Assembly (NCBI GenBank): GCA_022578605.1
Contig: MU394063.1
Location: 248,001 to 312,000 of the forward strand
Source of the DNA: Camillea tinctor
Taxonomy: Eukaryota; Ascomycota; Sordariomycetes; Xylariales; Xylariaceae
Reading direction: 5' to 3'
Length of the DNA stretch: 64,000 nucleotides
Numbering within the stretch: the stretch's first letter is position 1; the number at the start of each line of letters is the position of its first letter. The translations under genes and the position numbers were made by a program. Shown here in pieces: positions 23,370-37,042 of the stretch. Under the pieces are notes generated by a model. It made no database searches and was not told the DNA's origin. It saw only the letters and a list, made by a program, of their open reading frames with translations.

Positions 23370-24614
23370 ATGGCCGGCCTATTCGCTACTAATACCGCTG
23401 CCGCCGCTGCCACGAGCAATACCATAGGCGATCTCAAGAACGATGTCGCCGTCTCCAACCCACCCGAGGACACCGTCTCCGACCTGGTGTTCTCACCCAC
23501 CGCGAACATAATGGCTGTCTCTAGTTGGGACAAGAAGGTCCGCATATATCAGATCGCAGATAACGGCTCTAGTGAAGGAAAACATATCTACGAACATGAT
23601 GCTCCGGTCCTGAGCGTCGACTTCTCCAAGGTAACCTATCCCTATTTTCTTCCCTTAATATAATAATCTTTCTAACCGGAATCGACTTCTTCTAGGACGG
23701 CCAAAAGGTAGTTTCGGCCGGTGCCGACAAGCAGGCCAAGGTCTGCGACCTACAGACTCTACAGACAGCCCAGGTAGCTGCCCATGATCAGACAGTCAAG
23801 TGCGCCCGCTTCTTTGAGCTGCCCAACTCCAACGGCCCCATGCTCGTCACCGGCTCGTGGGACAAGACCATCAAGTACTGGGATCTGCGACAGAGCACCC
23901 CCGCCGGCGTCGTGACATGTCAGGAGCGTGTCTACTCCATGGACGTACGCAACTCGCTCCTCGTCGTCGGCACCGCCGACCGCTACATCAACGTCATCAA
24001 CCTCCAGGAGCCCGGCAAGTTCTACAAGACTCTCCAGAGCCCCCTCAAGTGGCAAACCCGCGTCGTGAGCTGCTTTACGGATGCCTCGGGCTTTGCTATT
24101 GGCAGCATTGAGGGCCGTTGTGCTATTCAATACGTAGAGGACAAGGATTCTGGGTAAGGCTTCCCCCCCTTTTTTTTTCTCTTCTCTTCAATGATATGTA
24201 CTTTTTTTATAAAAAAAAAAAGAAAACGCCAACTAAATTTCCTCTCAAACCCACAGATCCAACTTCTCCTTCAAGTGCCACCGCGACCCCCCGCAGGGCA
24301 CGACGACGCAGGTGTACTCGGTCAACGACATCTCGTTCCACCCGCAGCACGGCACCTTCAGCACGGCGGGCAGCGACGGCACCTTCCACTTCTGGGACAA
24401 GGACGCCAAGCACCGGCTCAAGGGCTACCCCTCGGTCGGCGGCAGCATCACCGCCACCACCTTCAACAGCCAGGGCACCATCTTCGCCTACGCCGTCGGC
24501 TACGACTGGAGCAAGGGCTTCATGGCCAACAACCAGAACTACCCCAACAAGGTCATGCTGCACCCCATCCAGGGCGACGAGTGCAAGCCCCGACCCAGCG
24601 TGAAGAAGCGGTAG
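23370..24614 (+). CDS. RAE1: Rae1/Gle2-type WD40 mRNA export factor
   Basis: Rae1/Gle2 docks on the nuclear pore (Nup98/Nup116 GLEBS motif) and takes part in mRNA export and mitosis; the Aspergillus member is SONB's partner. Exons are 23370-23630, 23696-24153 and 24257-24614, giving 358 aa, the usual length. Introns are 65 and 103 nt. The WD repeats show in SSWDKKVRIYQI, SAGADKQAKVCDL, TGSWDKTIKYWDL, GTADRYINVINL, SIEGRCAIQYV and TAGSDGTFHFWDKDAKHRLK. Other family signatures are EDTVSDLVFSP at the N-terminus, CQERVYSMDV and FAYAVGYDWSKG near the end, and the C-terminal Lys/Arg tail PRPSVKKR. Start context is CTCACC before ATG. Codon use becomes markedly GC-rich in exon 3. The gene looks intact. 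Confidence 0.96.
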
Positions 24615-26178
24615 ATGTAGTTGGGAGGAACGGAAAGGAGGGAGGATAGGGGATGGTGGGTAAGAAGGAAAGAAGGGAGGAGAAGAGGGGAGGAAGGGAG
24701 GAATGATAAAGGAGGGTGAAAATCCGGGATGGATAGATGTATGTATGTGTTGTATTGGATGCTACGAAACTCGATCGGAGACCTGAGTGAAGGACAGATT
24801 ATGTTCATTGTGGAAGAGAGAAAAGAGGGGAGAGTCGACCAGTCTTAAGAAAAAAAAAACCCCTGCTCATGAGATGAGATAAAGAATAATAGGAAGTAAA
24901 AAGGAAAGAGAAAAAGTTGAGAGGGGGGTGAGAAGGGGGGTTAGGGTGGAATACCGGGCGTGTTTAGGAGAAAAAGAATCCGAAACGATAGTTGTTATGT
25001 TACCTTTTGTTTTTTTCTTGTTACGTCGTGATGTTGATGTTCGTTTACTCGAGGTCCCCTTCTTTTTTGGTCACGGTTCTGGGATAAGCTTGAGTATTGG
25101 GGTTTGTTGAGGGGCTGGTGGTATGGGGGAAGGGATGAGATAGGGGGGAGGATGGGGTAGATAGGGGAAGTAGGGGAGGATAGGGCTTATGTACGGAGTA
25201 AAGGAGCTGTATAAGTGATGGGCTAAACGGGATTACACACGTAAGAGAGGGAATTAGGGAAGGGGGAGGGGGGGGGATAGGATGAGAGGACGGCATGGGA
25301 ATAAGGGATAGTATTAGTTTTAGTAGCTCAACGAGAAGTATTCTTATTAGTATTATGTGTGTATTTAAATCGTAGGGAGATGGCGTGGGTATGGGTGAAT
25401 TGGGTATTCGTTAGTTTAGCTCTGATCTATACGGCGTATTGGATTGACATATATTGGACTGAGGGTCTATAGAAAGCTTATTATTGTTATATTGTACCTT
25501 GTGTGGTTTAACTGAAGCTCTAAACTTAAACCAGACTACGAGATTCGTGGGGTTATAAACAGCTTTTTTTCTAACACCCTTTAAGAGGAAAGGAAGGGGA
25601 TGGCTCTGGGACGTAGTTGGTGTTTTCATGGTGATAGATGATTAGTTCATTATTAAATTCTCTTTTTTATTTGCAGAGAATCACGGTAATGATGGTGTTG
25701 GTAGGAGTAGAAGAAGGGGAAGGAGAAGGGTGTAGGGAAGTCAAAAAAGGGGGAAGTAAGTGAGGGAAAGAGTAAAATATGCATGGGGGGGTTATCTAAG
25801 TTGGTAAAAATATAGAAGTGTAGCATAACGTTAGAAAGATGTTTGTTCAATATATATAAATACCTACTACCTAGTAGGTGTATTATAGTAGTATATAGGT
25901 CCCTATGTGGTGGAATACTGGTGGCACCGTTATATGGATAGGACTAGGTAGGTTATGCTCTAAGAAGGGGGACTGCGCCGCACGCCCTTGTCATGATTGC
26001 TTACAAAGGATTATGCTTTTAAAGGGCGCTGTGCCCCGCGCCCTTATGGTGACGGAAATAAAAAAAAATATTTAGTGTGGGGTTATCACTTTACAACTAA
26101 CTTTAGCTTATTCGTTCAATCGATCACATTCCTAGGCCAGTAGGCATTCTTCCATCTTACAACTACATATAAACCAAG
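24615..26178. other. intergenic, no gene seen
   Basis: 1.56 kb between Rae1 and MetAP2, with long G/A-rich stretches (24620-25330). Two short GC-rich inverted repeats lie close to the MetAP2 start (25965-25989 and 26022-26045; listed separately). ORFs on the minus strand here are simple-sequence artefacts. Confidence 0.55.
25965..26045. repeat. pair of related GC-rich hairpins
   Basis: Copy B (26022-26045) has perfect 8-nt arms, AAGGGCGC and GCGCCCTT, around an 8-nt loop. Copy A (25965-25989) is a degenerate version with the same AAGGG...CCCTT ends and a GCGCC core. They sit 134 nt or more upstream of the MetAP2 start in otherwise AT-rich sequence. A weaker look-alike (AAGGCGCGC then CACCCTTG) occurs at about 32323-32343 beside the AT-rich island. 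Confidence 0.6.
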
Positions 26179-27762
<1,584 letters not shown>

Positions 27763-29039
27763 GTTGCCTTACCGAGGCTTAGCTATCACCTACCTACCTA
27801 CCTGCCTATATATCTCCACATCTATCTTAGGTACCATATACGGGAATAGTATGAGGCAAAAGATTGTAGGATGTAGATAGGAAGACAGGAAGTAGGGTTC
27901 TTGTGTGTTTTTAATGTTTTTGTTCCTCGCTTTCGAATCTGCTAAATGTATGGGTTTTGGGGGGGCGTCAACTATGGAGGAAATAAAAACAACAGTAGCA
28001 ATAAAGGGGCATCGAATCACCGCTGCAATTATTAGGTATCTAGAGTCCGCGCTTTGAGAATAGACGCAATGTGAGCTGCAGTGCAGAGGTTTTCTATGTA
28101 GCTTTTCTTTCCGTGCAGGAGTCCTGTTGTAGTCTGTGTCCGCTTTGACGGTTTTCAAAAAAGAAAAAAAAGCTGATGTATTGTGACTACTATGGTATCT
28201 ATGGGGGATACGTAAGTGTGCATATTTATGAATTATGCTATGATGGTTGCTTGTTGAGTGCAAGCTGACAAGTAGATGGTAGTTTTGTATAGCTGCACAG
28301 GTAGGGCACAGGTAGGTAGGTAGAAGTACACAGGTAAGGACGGAGTAAATGAAGTGTGGGATGGGAAATGGGTAGAGGATGAATGACATCACTCGGAGTG
28401 CCGAGGTTGGGTATATGGAATATCTATCCGGGGAACATTTGATTTTACACTATTTGGTACTACCTACATACGGCCAGCTGTTACCAGCTGGTGCTTGTGC
28501 GCAAAGAGTATACTTCCTTACGTGACAGAATATACACAGAGTTAAGGGCATTGTTGTGTCAGTGGTGGCAACTATAGTGCCAATAGTTTCGGCGTTAAGA
28601 TAGGTATCTGATCTAGGCTACTTTTTTTTGTTCTGAATCGAGGCTAACTTGGCTGATGAGATCGATCTATGTAGGGAATCTGAGGTGGTCAACTAGGTAG
28701 GTAGTGTAACTTACCCGTCTGTCTGTGTACTCTCCATACCTAGTTGAGAATGTGCTACGCAATACAAGTGGGGAAGGAAAGTAATGGATTGAGAGAGAAA
28801 GCAGAACGTAACCGTGAAGAATTATTGGCTTTGAGTTAAACCAGAAGTAATAGTTGGTTCAATGGAGGGTAGGCGGATGACCTCACGGACAGACCGCGCG
28901 CAGGCACAGGTCACAAAGTTGGGGACTTGTGATGGGGGGCTTAGACATAAAATGTGCTACACTAGTAGGTATTCATTTCTATGCCTGAGTGGGTGTCTTT
29001 ATATTTCCCCCTTTATACCTATCTAGGTATGTTAATGTT
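27763..29039. other. intergenic, no gene seen
   Basis: 1.28 kb between MetAP2 and the AT-rich island. A TACC repeat lies directly after the stop (27787-27805). A copy of TAGGTAGTGTA is at 28698-28708. Composition is normal until about 29030, where it changes abruptly. The 200-codon minus-strand ORF at 27790-28392 has no domain and biased composition, so I do not call it. Confidence 0.55.
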
Positions 29040-32000
29040 TCTTATTAAAGGTATTAGTAACATTTACATATATAAATACAGATTTACTTATTAAGCTTAA
29101 AATACTTTACTATATAAACTTTTTTAAAACCTATATTTTAATAGCAGGCCCTACTTTTGCATTTATATTTTCTTTTTTTTAAATAATAAATGTAACTTTA
29201 ATTGCAACTATTGCTATTATAATCCTTATTATTGTGTTAAATGTAATTTTTTTTAATAAAAAATAAATATATACCTTTTTTGTTTAAATAGTTTTTTAAA
29301 TAGCCTTAATAACTTTAATATATTTAATAACGCTATAAAAGCTTTTATAAACGTTATATTTACGCTATAAATATTATTTTAACTTTTAAAGTTATTAAAA
29401 ACCTTTAAAAAATACTATAAACTATATAAATCCTTTTTATAAATAAAATTAAAAATATATAAATAAATATACTTTTTAATTTTTATAAAATTAATATATT
29501 TAATATATAAATTAAAAATAAAAATATTAATTAAAAGTTATTAACTATATTAAATTATATAAAAATATAATTATTATTAACATTTTTTAAAGTTTTGCTA
29601 CTTAAAATACTTAAAAAATTTTTAAAAAACGTTTTAAAATGTTAAAAAGTTAAAGCCATTATAAATGTTATATTTAAAAAAATAAAATTATTTTTTTAAT
29701 ATTATTATAATACGTTTATATTAAAATTTATAATTTAACTAATTATTAACTAATTTATTAAAATAATAAAACTAACTATAAATATATAATTATTTTAAAT
29801 AGTTATTTTTTTAACAATTTTTTAAGCTTTATAATATTGTTATTAAATTTATTTAGTTAAATCGAAAATTTTCTTATAAATAAATATATATAATAATAAA
29901 ATATTATTAAAAGTTTTACATTGCTTAAAAAAAAAATAATTAATTATAAAATTATTATTTTTATACGCAACTTATTAAGCTAAATATACTATTTCTTTTT
30001 TTAAATTTAAAGCTTTATTTATAAAAAAATCATTAAATTTACATTTATACGCTTTAAATTTAATATTATTAAAAATATTAATTATTTAATAAAATTGCAA
30101 TTATGTAATTTAAATATTTTTTTTTTAAATAAATATAAATATTATATATCTTTATAAAATACACGCTATTTTCGTTAAAATTTACATAAATAACGTAAAT
30201 TTGCAAAGTTAAATTAAAACTATAAAAATTTTTTTTAAAAAAAATTATTTTTAATTGCTTTTATTTCCTTTATTGTTTTTACTTATAATATGCTTAATAA
30301 CTATAAAAAATAAAAGCTTTAATTCTTTAACATAATAAATTTTTTAATATATTATATATTAACTATACATACCGCATTTTTTTGCTATTTTTCTGCTACT
30401 TTTACTATATATTCTATTATATTTCGCAATAAAAACGACCTTATTAACCTTTTAAAGCTATTACCTTTATAATTAACGTAAAAACTTTTTAAAAAAAATA
30501 TTATTATAATTTAAAAAAAATAAATATATAAAAGTAAAAATATATAGCTTATTTCTTAAATTTACTTTCTAATTTATTGCGTATATATTAACTTAATTTA
30601 CTATAATTTTCGATATTAAAAATAAAATTAATAGCTTAAACTACGTTAATTGCTATATATTTAAACTAAAACTAATATAATAAATACGTTATTTTTTATA
30701 TATAATATTTATAATTTTCTTTATTATTAATAATATAAATAACTTTTTAAATTTATTTTTTAATTAATAATAACGCTTTTTTTAAAAGCTTTTTTTATAT
30801 AGCATTTTTTTAATATTTTTAACATAAAAAACTAATTACCGTTTTTTTAATTAATGTTAAAAAGTTACAAAATTTTTGCTATTTAACTATTAAATTGTTA
30901 TTTACAACGTATATAAACGCAAAAAAAAATATTAACTTAATAACTTTTATTAAATACGCATAAATTACTTAAGTATATTAAGTTTAAATAAAAAAAAAGC
31001 TATTAAATTATTATTTATTAGTAAAATTACGCGTTAATAACGTAAATAAATACTAATTTAAAGCATTAATTTAATATATAAAATTTAAAATAATAAAAAA
31101 AGCATTATTTATTAATAAATATTTAAAATATTTAAAAATATATATTAAACCATTAAAAGTTTTCGTTTTTTTTTCTTTATAAAAAGCACTTAATTTAATA
31201 ACAACGCGCTTATATAGCTAATTTTTTTTCTTATAATATTTTATAACATTAACTAATTATTTTTTTTAATTATTAAACTTTATAGCAAAATTAAAAAAAA
31301 TTTATAGCTTTAACTTTATATATTAGTTATTAAAAGTTACGTAATTTATTTTTTTTAATAATTTAACTAATTTAACTAATTTTTAAAAAATATTATCTTT
31401 TTTTTAGCGTAAATTTGCAAAAAAAGCATTAAAATTACATTTAAACTAAAAATAGCGCTAAAAAGCATTTTAAAAAGCATTATAAATGCAATTTAAATCA
31501 TATACTTCGCAAAAATAGCTATAAATATCTTTTAAAATAACTATACATATTGCCTATATATTTAAATAATCGTAATTAATATAAAATTTACATATAAAAA
31601 AAAATATTAACTTTATTTTTTTTAAATAAAAAAGTACCGTTAATTTCATAATAATTTATTTTTATAACCATTATTACTTTATATTTTAAAATATTTTTAA
31701 ATAGCTTTAAGTATTTTTCGCTATTATTATTAATTATTAGCGCTTTATAATATTTATAACAATATTTTTTATTAATAATAAAATGCATAAAAATAAGTTT
31801 TTTAAAAATGTAACTATTATAACAAAACTAAATATTAAATATAAATAATTATAGTTTTTTAAGCTAAAAAGCTAAAATAATAATTAATAAAATACTATAA
31901 TTATTAAGCTAATTTTTCTAAATATTTATATTGTTTAATACATGCAAATAATATGCTAACTAAATAAAATAATACATTATAAAATTAAAAAGCTAATATA

Positions 32001-32245
32001 AAAAATTAATTAAATAAAGTTAAAAAAAAAAAAAATAATATTATATATAAAATAATTTATAAAAATAAGTATAAAAATAAAAAATTATCATTTTACTTAC
32101 AAATTTAATATTTTTAAATAAACCTTAATAATAAAATTTATTTTATTTAAAAATAATTATTTAATTACACATAAAACTCTTAAAAAAACTAAATAAATAA
32201 CAATAATTATCGTAAAAATAAAAAATTGCAATAAAAATCCACTTT
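29040..32245. other. AT-rich island, probable RIP-mutated repeat
   Basis: About 3.2 kb of extremely AT-rich DNA (by eye around 10-15% GC; some 60-nt lines have a single G or C), with sharp edges on both sides. It has no ORF above 66 codons. TpA is very frequent, and where C remains it is followed by T more often than by A, which is the pattern left by repeat-induced point mutation in Pezizomycotina. The likely origin is a transposable element destroyed beyond recognition; no terminal repeats, protein remnant or target duplication could be traced. An alternative is a small AT-rich structural region. Confidence 0.7.
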
Positions 32246-33791
32246 AAACGCGGACCGTGTAGTTAACTTGCTAGTAATTGCTATCTTAACCTAAATTTAT
32301 ATGCTAATAACAATTGCAATAAGGCGCGCAAGGCACCCTTGTCTGGGAAATATAAAGACCCCCTGCCCAAGTGCGTGCCGTGTCACAAGCTCAGGCATTC
32401 GGGAATTTTAAGTCGGGCTGGCTTGGCTTGGCCGGTTTGGTGTAATGGAAGGTACCTAGGTTAGGCATGTAAGAGGTTGGAAAGGCGCATGTCGTGTCAT
32501 GTGCGGAAAGCTAGTAGTAAACTCAATCGCTCACCCCGTCCTGGATTGACCTTGAATTTTCTTATCTTATTAGGTACTTTTATGCTGTAGGGCTGAGAAT
32601 AAAAAGATTGAAAAAGTCTGTAAGTGCCTTTTGCCTATTGCCTAAGTTACAGTAGGTAGTGTAGCACTTTGACCTCCTCCGTTACAGAGATATTGTATCC
32701 GACTTCGGTGCTGGGTGGATTGGCCAATCTCATTTGCTGCCGCTCGTATAAAGTAATCCAAAAGAGACGAATCATGGGATGTCGAAATCTAAGAGATCTG
32801 GACCCTGCAGATCGAACTGTCCCGACCTACGTAGATTGTTCTTCTTTGCACATGTCACGGATCTTTTGCCCCCTGGTTTAGCTTAGATTGCTGTGTCGTG
32901 TGCCATAAATTGCGAGTTCAGTGCATTAGGTAAGAAAAGAGGGGATGTTAATGAACTGAATTGGAAAAATGCCTCCTCTTTAGGTATTGTCTAAACCTTG
33001 TCGGACGAAGCGGCGATGAGGTCGGAGCCCAGAAAAACTCAGTGCCTAAGCCAATGATCGCAGGATCTCCATGTAAATGGTACAAGCCGTTTCCGATGGA
33101 TTCTCTGCAGGCTTGCCGCTAATCTGCTCTTGGTGCATTAAGCGAGGGAAATGACCTCAAGGGGGGGTGCAAACCCCGAAAATCACCGAAAAATCCGTTC
33201 CTATTTGCCTCTCTGCTTGTATCTTACCCTCTAAACTCACTGTAAGATTTCAGGCGCACAGGTACTGATTGCGCTGTAGCCGATTGATAAAGCTCTTGAT
33301 CGCAGGGATCTTTGATAGGTAGTTCCACACTAGTCGGTCAGGGGGGTCCGTCTTTGCGCATTAATTTTTTTTTCTTCTCGTGCTTGATTTACTCATCAAT
33401 CCTTTCTTTTCCCACCACCCCCAGGACCTTCGCGTCTTTTTTTATCCCGGCATATCCAAAGCCATATCACCTCTATGATATTGATTATAGACGTCAAGGG
33501 AAACGAAGGTTCATTTTCTTTTTTTCCTTATTTTTCTTTTTTCTATTTCTAGACTATCTATCTAGATACATACCCGACTTCCATTCATTACCCGACGGAA
33601 AGTCACTCACGAGCCGGATTCCCGACCGACGATCCAAAGAAATAAAGAACCTATTCCCACATCAGCTTTGGGACAATCCAATCTTTGCAGACATCTGCTA
33701 TCGAGTTAAGGGACGATAACCGGGATTTCCATCGATATCCCTACATTCCTTTTCGCGGCATTACCATCACCGCCATCCGATATCGCCGAAA
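32246..33791. other. intergenic and leader of the Ups2-like gene
   Basis: 1.55 kb right of the AT island, with normal composition. It contains a copy of TAGGTAGTGTA (32653-32663) and pyrimidine/T-rich tracts at 33366-33560 that probably belong to the promoter or 5' leader of the gene at 33792. The ORF at 33312-33719 lies in this T-rich leader and ends before the real start; it looks like chance or an upstream ORF. Confidence 0.5.
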
Positions 33792-34367
33792 ATGAAGGTT
33801 TTCTGCAACAGCCACACATTCAACTACTCCTGGGAAGAAGTATCGACGGCCAACTGGCGGAAATACTGCCCATGGAACGACAAATCCACCCACGTGATAG
33901 CCGTCGACACGCTCTCTCGCGAAGTCGACCCTGCCACCGGTATTCTGCGGACGGAACGCCTCATCACGTGTAAGCAGTCAGCGCCGGACTGGCTCAAGTC
34001 CATCATCGGCGGGATGGAGACGAGCCAAGTTTTCGAGACCTCGTACGTCAACCCGGCCGAGAAGACGGTCACGATGGTTTCGCAGAACATCACGTGGGCC
34101 AACCTGGTCAACGTGCAGGAGACGGTGGTGTACAAGCCTCTGAGCGCGAGCCAGACCCAGTTCGTCCAGGATGCGCGGATAACGGCCATGTGCGGCGGCT
34201 GGCAGCGCATAAAAAACAGCATCGAGGACAGCCTGGTCACGCGGTTCAAGGAGAATGCGCTGAAGGGCAAGGAGGGCTTCGAGTGCGTGCTCGCCATGAG
34301 CCGCAGGGTCTTTGCCGAGGAGCGCGAGCGGGAGAGGCTACGGAGTGAAGGCAAGATGCTGGCCTAA
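33792..34367 (+). CDS. UPS2: PRELI/MSF1-domain protein, Ups2-like mitochondrial lipid transfer
   Basis: Ups2-type proteins pair with Mdm35 in the mitochondrial intermembrane space and carry phosphatidylserine to the inner membrane for phosphatidylethanolamine synthesis. Single exon, 191 aa. The PRELI/MSF1 domain covers almost the whole protein (about 1-175): MKVFCNSHTFNYSWEEV, ANWRKYCPW, STHVIAVDTLSREVD, TERLITCKQSAPDWLKSIIG, VNPAEKTVTMVSQNITW, VQETVVYKP and MEDSLVTRF-like NSIEDSLVTRFKENALKGKEGF. The opening MKxFxNSxxFNYxW and THVIAVD match the Ups2/Ups3 branch better than Ups1. The C-terminus is a short Arg/Glu-rich helix. The start context is CGAAA before ATG. No cleavable presequence is needed in this family. 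Confidence 0.93.
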   Translation: MKVFCNSHTFNYSWEEVSTANWRKYCPWNDKSTHVIAVDTLSREVDPATGILRTERLITCKQSAPDWLKSIIGGMETSQVFETSYVNPAEKTVTMVSQNITWANLVNVQETVVYKPLSASQTQFVQDARITAMCGGWQRIKNSIEDSLVTRFKENALKGKEGFECVLAMSRRVFAEERERERLRSEGKMLA

Positions 34368-36231
34368 AAGCTGGCTAAGCTATGCTACAAGCCCGATGAT
34401 GGGACGGATATGGATGGATAGCACGGGCATTCCGTCCATCCGTCAAATCGACAAAACCGAATAAAAAAATGAGAAACCCCACTCAATCAACAAGCCCCCC
34501 GCTTTACGACTGTGATTCATAGCGAATCGGATAGACGACGATTACCTCCCCCAGCATTTCCCCCCGGAGTCCTCTTATAGGTGGTTTCTTTTTCCGGGTT
34601 TTGATTTTGGTGTTTGGGTTTTTTTATAGTGGGATTATTTTTAGGGGGGAAAGGGGAAAAACACTTCTTTTGCAAAAGAGAACGAGAAGGCAAAAAGCAT
34701 GGCGTTCCGGTTCATCATCATACCCTCCCTTTTCCCAAGAGTTTTAAAAAGTACCATTTATACGCTGTTAAATTAGAGGATAGAAATCAATAGCTCTCTC
34801 TCCGCGTCTCTTCCAACCCCTCTTCGCCTGAACTGGTAAAGAGGGTTTTTTTTCCCTCTCTCTTTTCCCCGCTCGTCCGGGACGGGACAATCAACCCACC
34901 ACCCACCAATCGATTAGCGAACTGTTGGAGAGGAGCTACTTGAAGATTTGTTTTAGACATACATACATACATTTTATATATTATAGAAATAAGTTTTTTG
35001 AACGCAAGTTGGCTAGAGCTGAGGTTTAGGTTTAGGTTCAATGACTATTCTGCTCTTGACTACCTGTTTGATATGCAAATGCGTTTGGTATAGTGCGTTG
35101 TGATATATATATAAGTGTGTGTTGCTTTTTGGACCTCGGAGATAACATGTGGGCGAAAAAGTTGTTATCGTGTAGGTTATCACTACCTACCTAATCATCT
35201 GCGGAAAACAGCTAAGATACCCATATTAGCCACAGTGGCTCAGCCCCTTAGTAATAAGGGTGGCTAGCAGCACTCGGGAGTCGTGGAGAAAAAAAAAACC
35301 AGGAGAAAAAGTAGGGGAAAAGAAGATCGAATTAGATTAGCGTGGAATTTCTGTCTTTCTTTCTTTCTTTCTTTTTTTTTTCTTCTTTTTTTTGACTTTT
35401 CCCCTCCCGCCCGTCTTGCTTAGCTTGGCTGCCCGGCTGCCGGGTTACTTATTTTGTCCCTTGGTAGTGGGCTAGTGTGATGTAGGTAGCTTAGCAGGCG
35501 GGCGTCAGAAAAATGTCGACTCTCCGGATCTAACCCCTTTTTGTTCAAACCTCATCATAGTATCTGCAAAAATACTGAAAATAAAAAAAAATATTGAAAA
35601 ATACAGACATGTTTATAGAGCCTTTAATTGTTTGGTTTTTTACCCTTTAACCATTTGAAATAAGACTTTGGATGCATTGTTGTATGTGTAATTGAGTATA
35701 TCGAAAATCGAAGAAGGAGATGGCTCGTGCGGGAGAGTCTACTTTTTTTTCTGACGCCAGCCTGCTTGGTAGGCAGGGAATTAGGCACTCCGCTGATACT
35801 GGAGGCGTGTAGGAGCTAATATTCGAATGTACGTGCATGTCTTTTGTAAGGGGGTGCTCGGGGGTGCTCGGGGGGGGGGGGGGGGGGGGGCGGTTGTTGG
35901 GGAAGAATTATTTAACGGAACCAAAAAATTTGTGGGGTGTGGGTTGGGGGGGGTGGGGTGTGTTTTAAAAAGGGGGGTTTTGTTTTTTAAATTTATTTTT
36001 TTATTTGGNNNNNNNNNNCCCGCCCCCCCCCCCCGGCCCGCCCCCCGCCCCGCCCCCCCGCGCCCCCCCCGCCCCCCCCCCCCCCCCCCCCCCCCCCAGC
36101 GGTTGATGGGGAAGAATTAGTTATCGGAACGAAAAGCTTTTTCGGATGTCTGTTCGGGTGGGTAGGTGTTGATTGACTACTGGGCGATTTGATATTTAAA
36201 TTTATTTTTTTCTGTGCTTGACCCTCGTTCT
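34368..36231. other. intergenic with homopolymers and an assembly gap
   Basis: 1.86 kb between convergent genes (Ups2-like + and the 164-aa gene -). It contains a TTTC tetranucleotide run (35360-35380), poly-T and poly-A tracts, a long G run (35870-35890), the N gap (36009-36018), a C-rich tract (36019-36097) and the duplicated segment described separately. No gene is visible. Confidence 0.6.
35891..36213. other. scaffold gap flanked by a degraded duplicate (assembly artefact)
   Basis: Ten Ns lie at 36009-36018. The sequence left of the gap (35891-36008) and right of the C tract (from 36100 to about 36213) are the same segment: both start CGGTTG(T/A)TGGGGAAGAATT and end TTTAAATTTATTTTTTT, with many mismatches mainly to G in the left copy. 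The left copy looks like low-quality read sequence after a poly-G run. The duplication and gap are probably not biological. Confidence 0.8.
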
Positions 36232-37042
36232 TTATCTCGTATCCCCTTCGCCTTCATCCCCCTTCCTCTCCCGTTCCCGTTCCCGCTCCTCACACCTCTT
36301 CTCGTAATACCGCAGCGTAGCCCGCGTGTCGTCGTCTAAGCCATTGTCGCTCTTCACACCATCTTCCAAGCCATTCGTAGCATCATCTACCCCGTTTTCT
36401 GTGGTGGTGGAGGAATCAGCCGGACCAAGCACAGCCCGCACGAATCGCGCCCCTTCCCCGAACCGCCCGAAGAAATAGAGCTCCTCGACTGCATGCAGGA
36501 GCGCCTGCGCTGTGGGCTTGGACACGATGGCCCCGAGGGGGAGGGGGATGGTGCGGTGGATCTGGTGGGTGGGGGGGTTAGAAGGGGTGATTGGATGGGA
36601 GAAAGGGGAGGGGGGAGGGTTAGAAGAAAAGAAAAGGAAAATAAGAAAGGAACGGAGAGTAGAGTAGAAGCGGTGAGAAACGAGGCTGGGAAGACAGGTA
36701 GGTATAAACGGGGAATTTGGGCAGGCATACTTATGAGTGGGCGAGTATATAGAAAGGCTAGGTAGGTATAGGGAAATAAGAGTGTTAATCAATAATAGAT
36801 TTACTATGGGGTTGGGGGTTGCAATCAAGATTTAGAAAAAGTGAGAGAGGGGCTAAAGGGGTAAAAGAGTATCATACCTCGCCGTCCTCCACCTTCACCC
36901 GGTACGTCCGCTTCACCTCCCGGAAGGCCTCCTCGGACTGGGCGTTGCGCGGCGCTTTCTTCTCGTCTCCGTATCCGTCTCCTTCCGAGTCCGAAGAGAG
37001 TTGGATGCCGAGGAGGCCCGTGTCGAGGTCTTGTGGGTCCAT
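36232..37042 (-). CDS. small conserved-looking protein, unknown function (164 aa)
   Basis: Exon 1 is 36878-37042 (MDPQDLDTGLLGIQLSSDSE...) and exon 2 is 36561 down to 36232. The 316-nt intron has donor GTATGA, branch TTCTAAC and acceptor CCAG. The join gives YRVKVEDGE|IHRTIPLPLGAIV, which keeps frame and reads smoothly. The middle part (EEAFREVKRTYRVKV, then ALLHAVEELYFFGRFGEGAR) looks like a helical globular core. The C-terminal third is Asp/Asn/Thr-rich and ends in an Arg/Glu repeat, probably a helix. No domain name can be given. The stop is only about 20 nt from the mis-assembled segment, so the C-terminus should be trusted less. The intron is unusually long for this window. Confidence 0.7.

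Noticed and set aside
27790..28392. 200-codon minus-strand ORF downstream of MetAP2
   Set aside because: His/Tyr/Ser-rich with no domain, in 3' flanking sequence with TACC repeats; no intron or start context support.
29040..32245. Centromere or mitochondrial insertion as explanation of the AT island
   Set aside because: Too short for a typical regional centromere and no mitochondrial gene or tRNA words visible; RIP of a repeat explains it better.
35827..36120. ORF spanning the N gap
   Set aside because: Consists of homopolymer G/C translation and unknown bases; assembly artefact.
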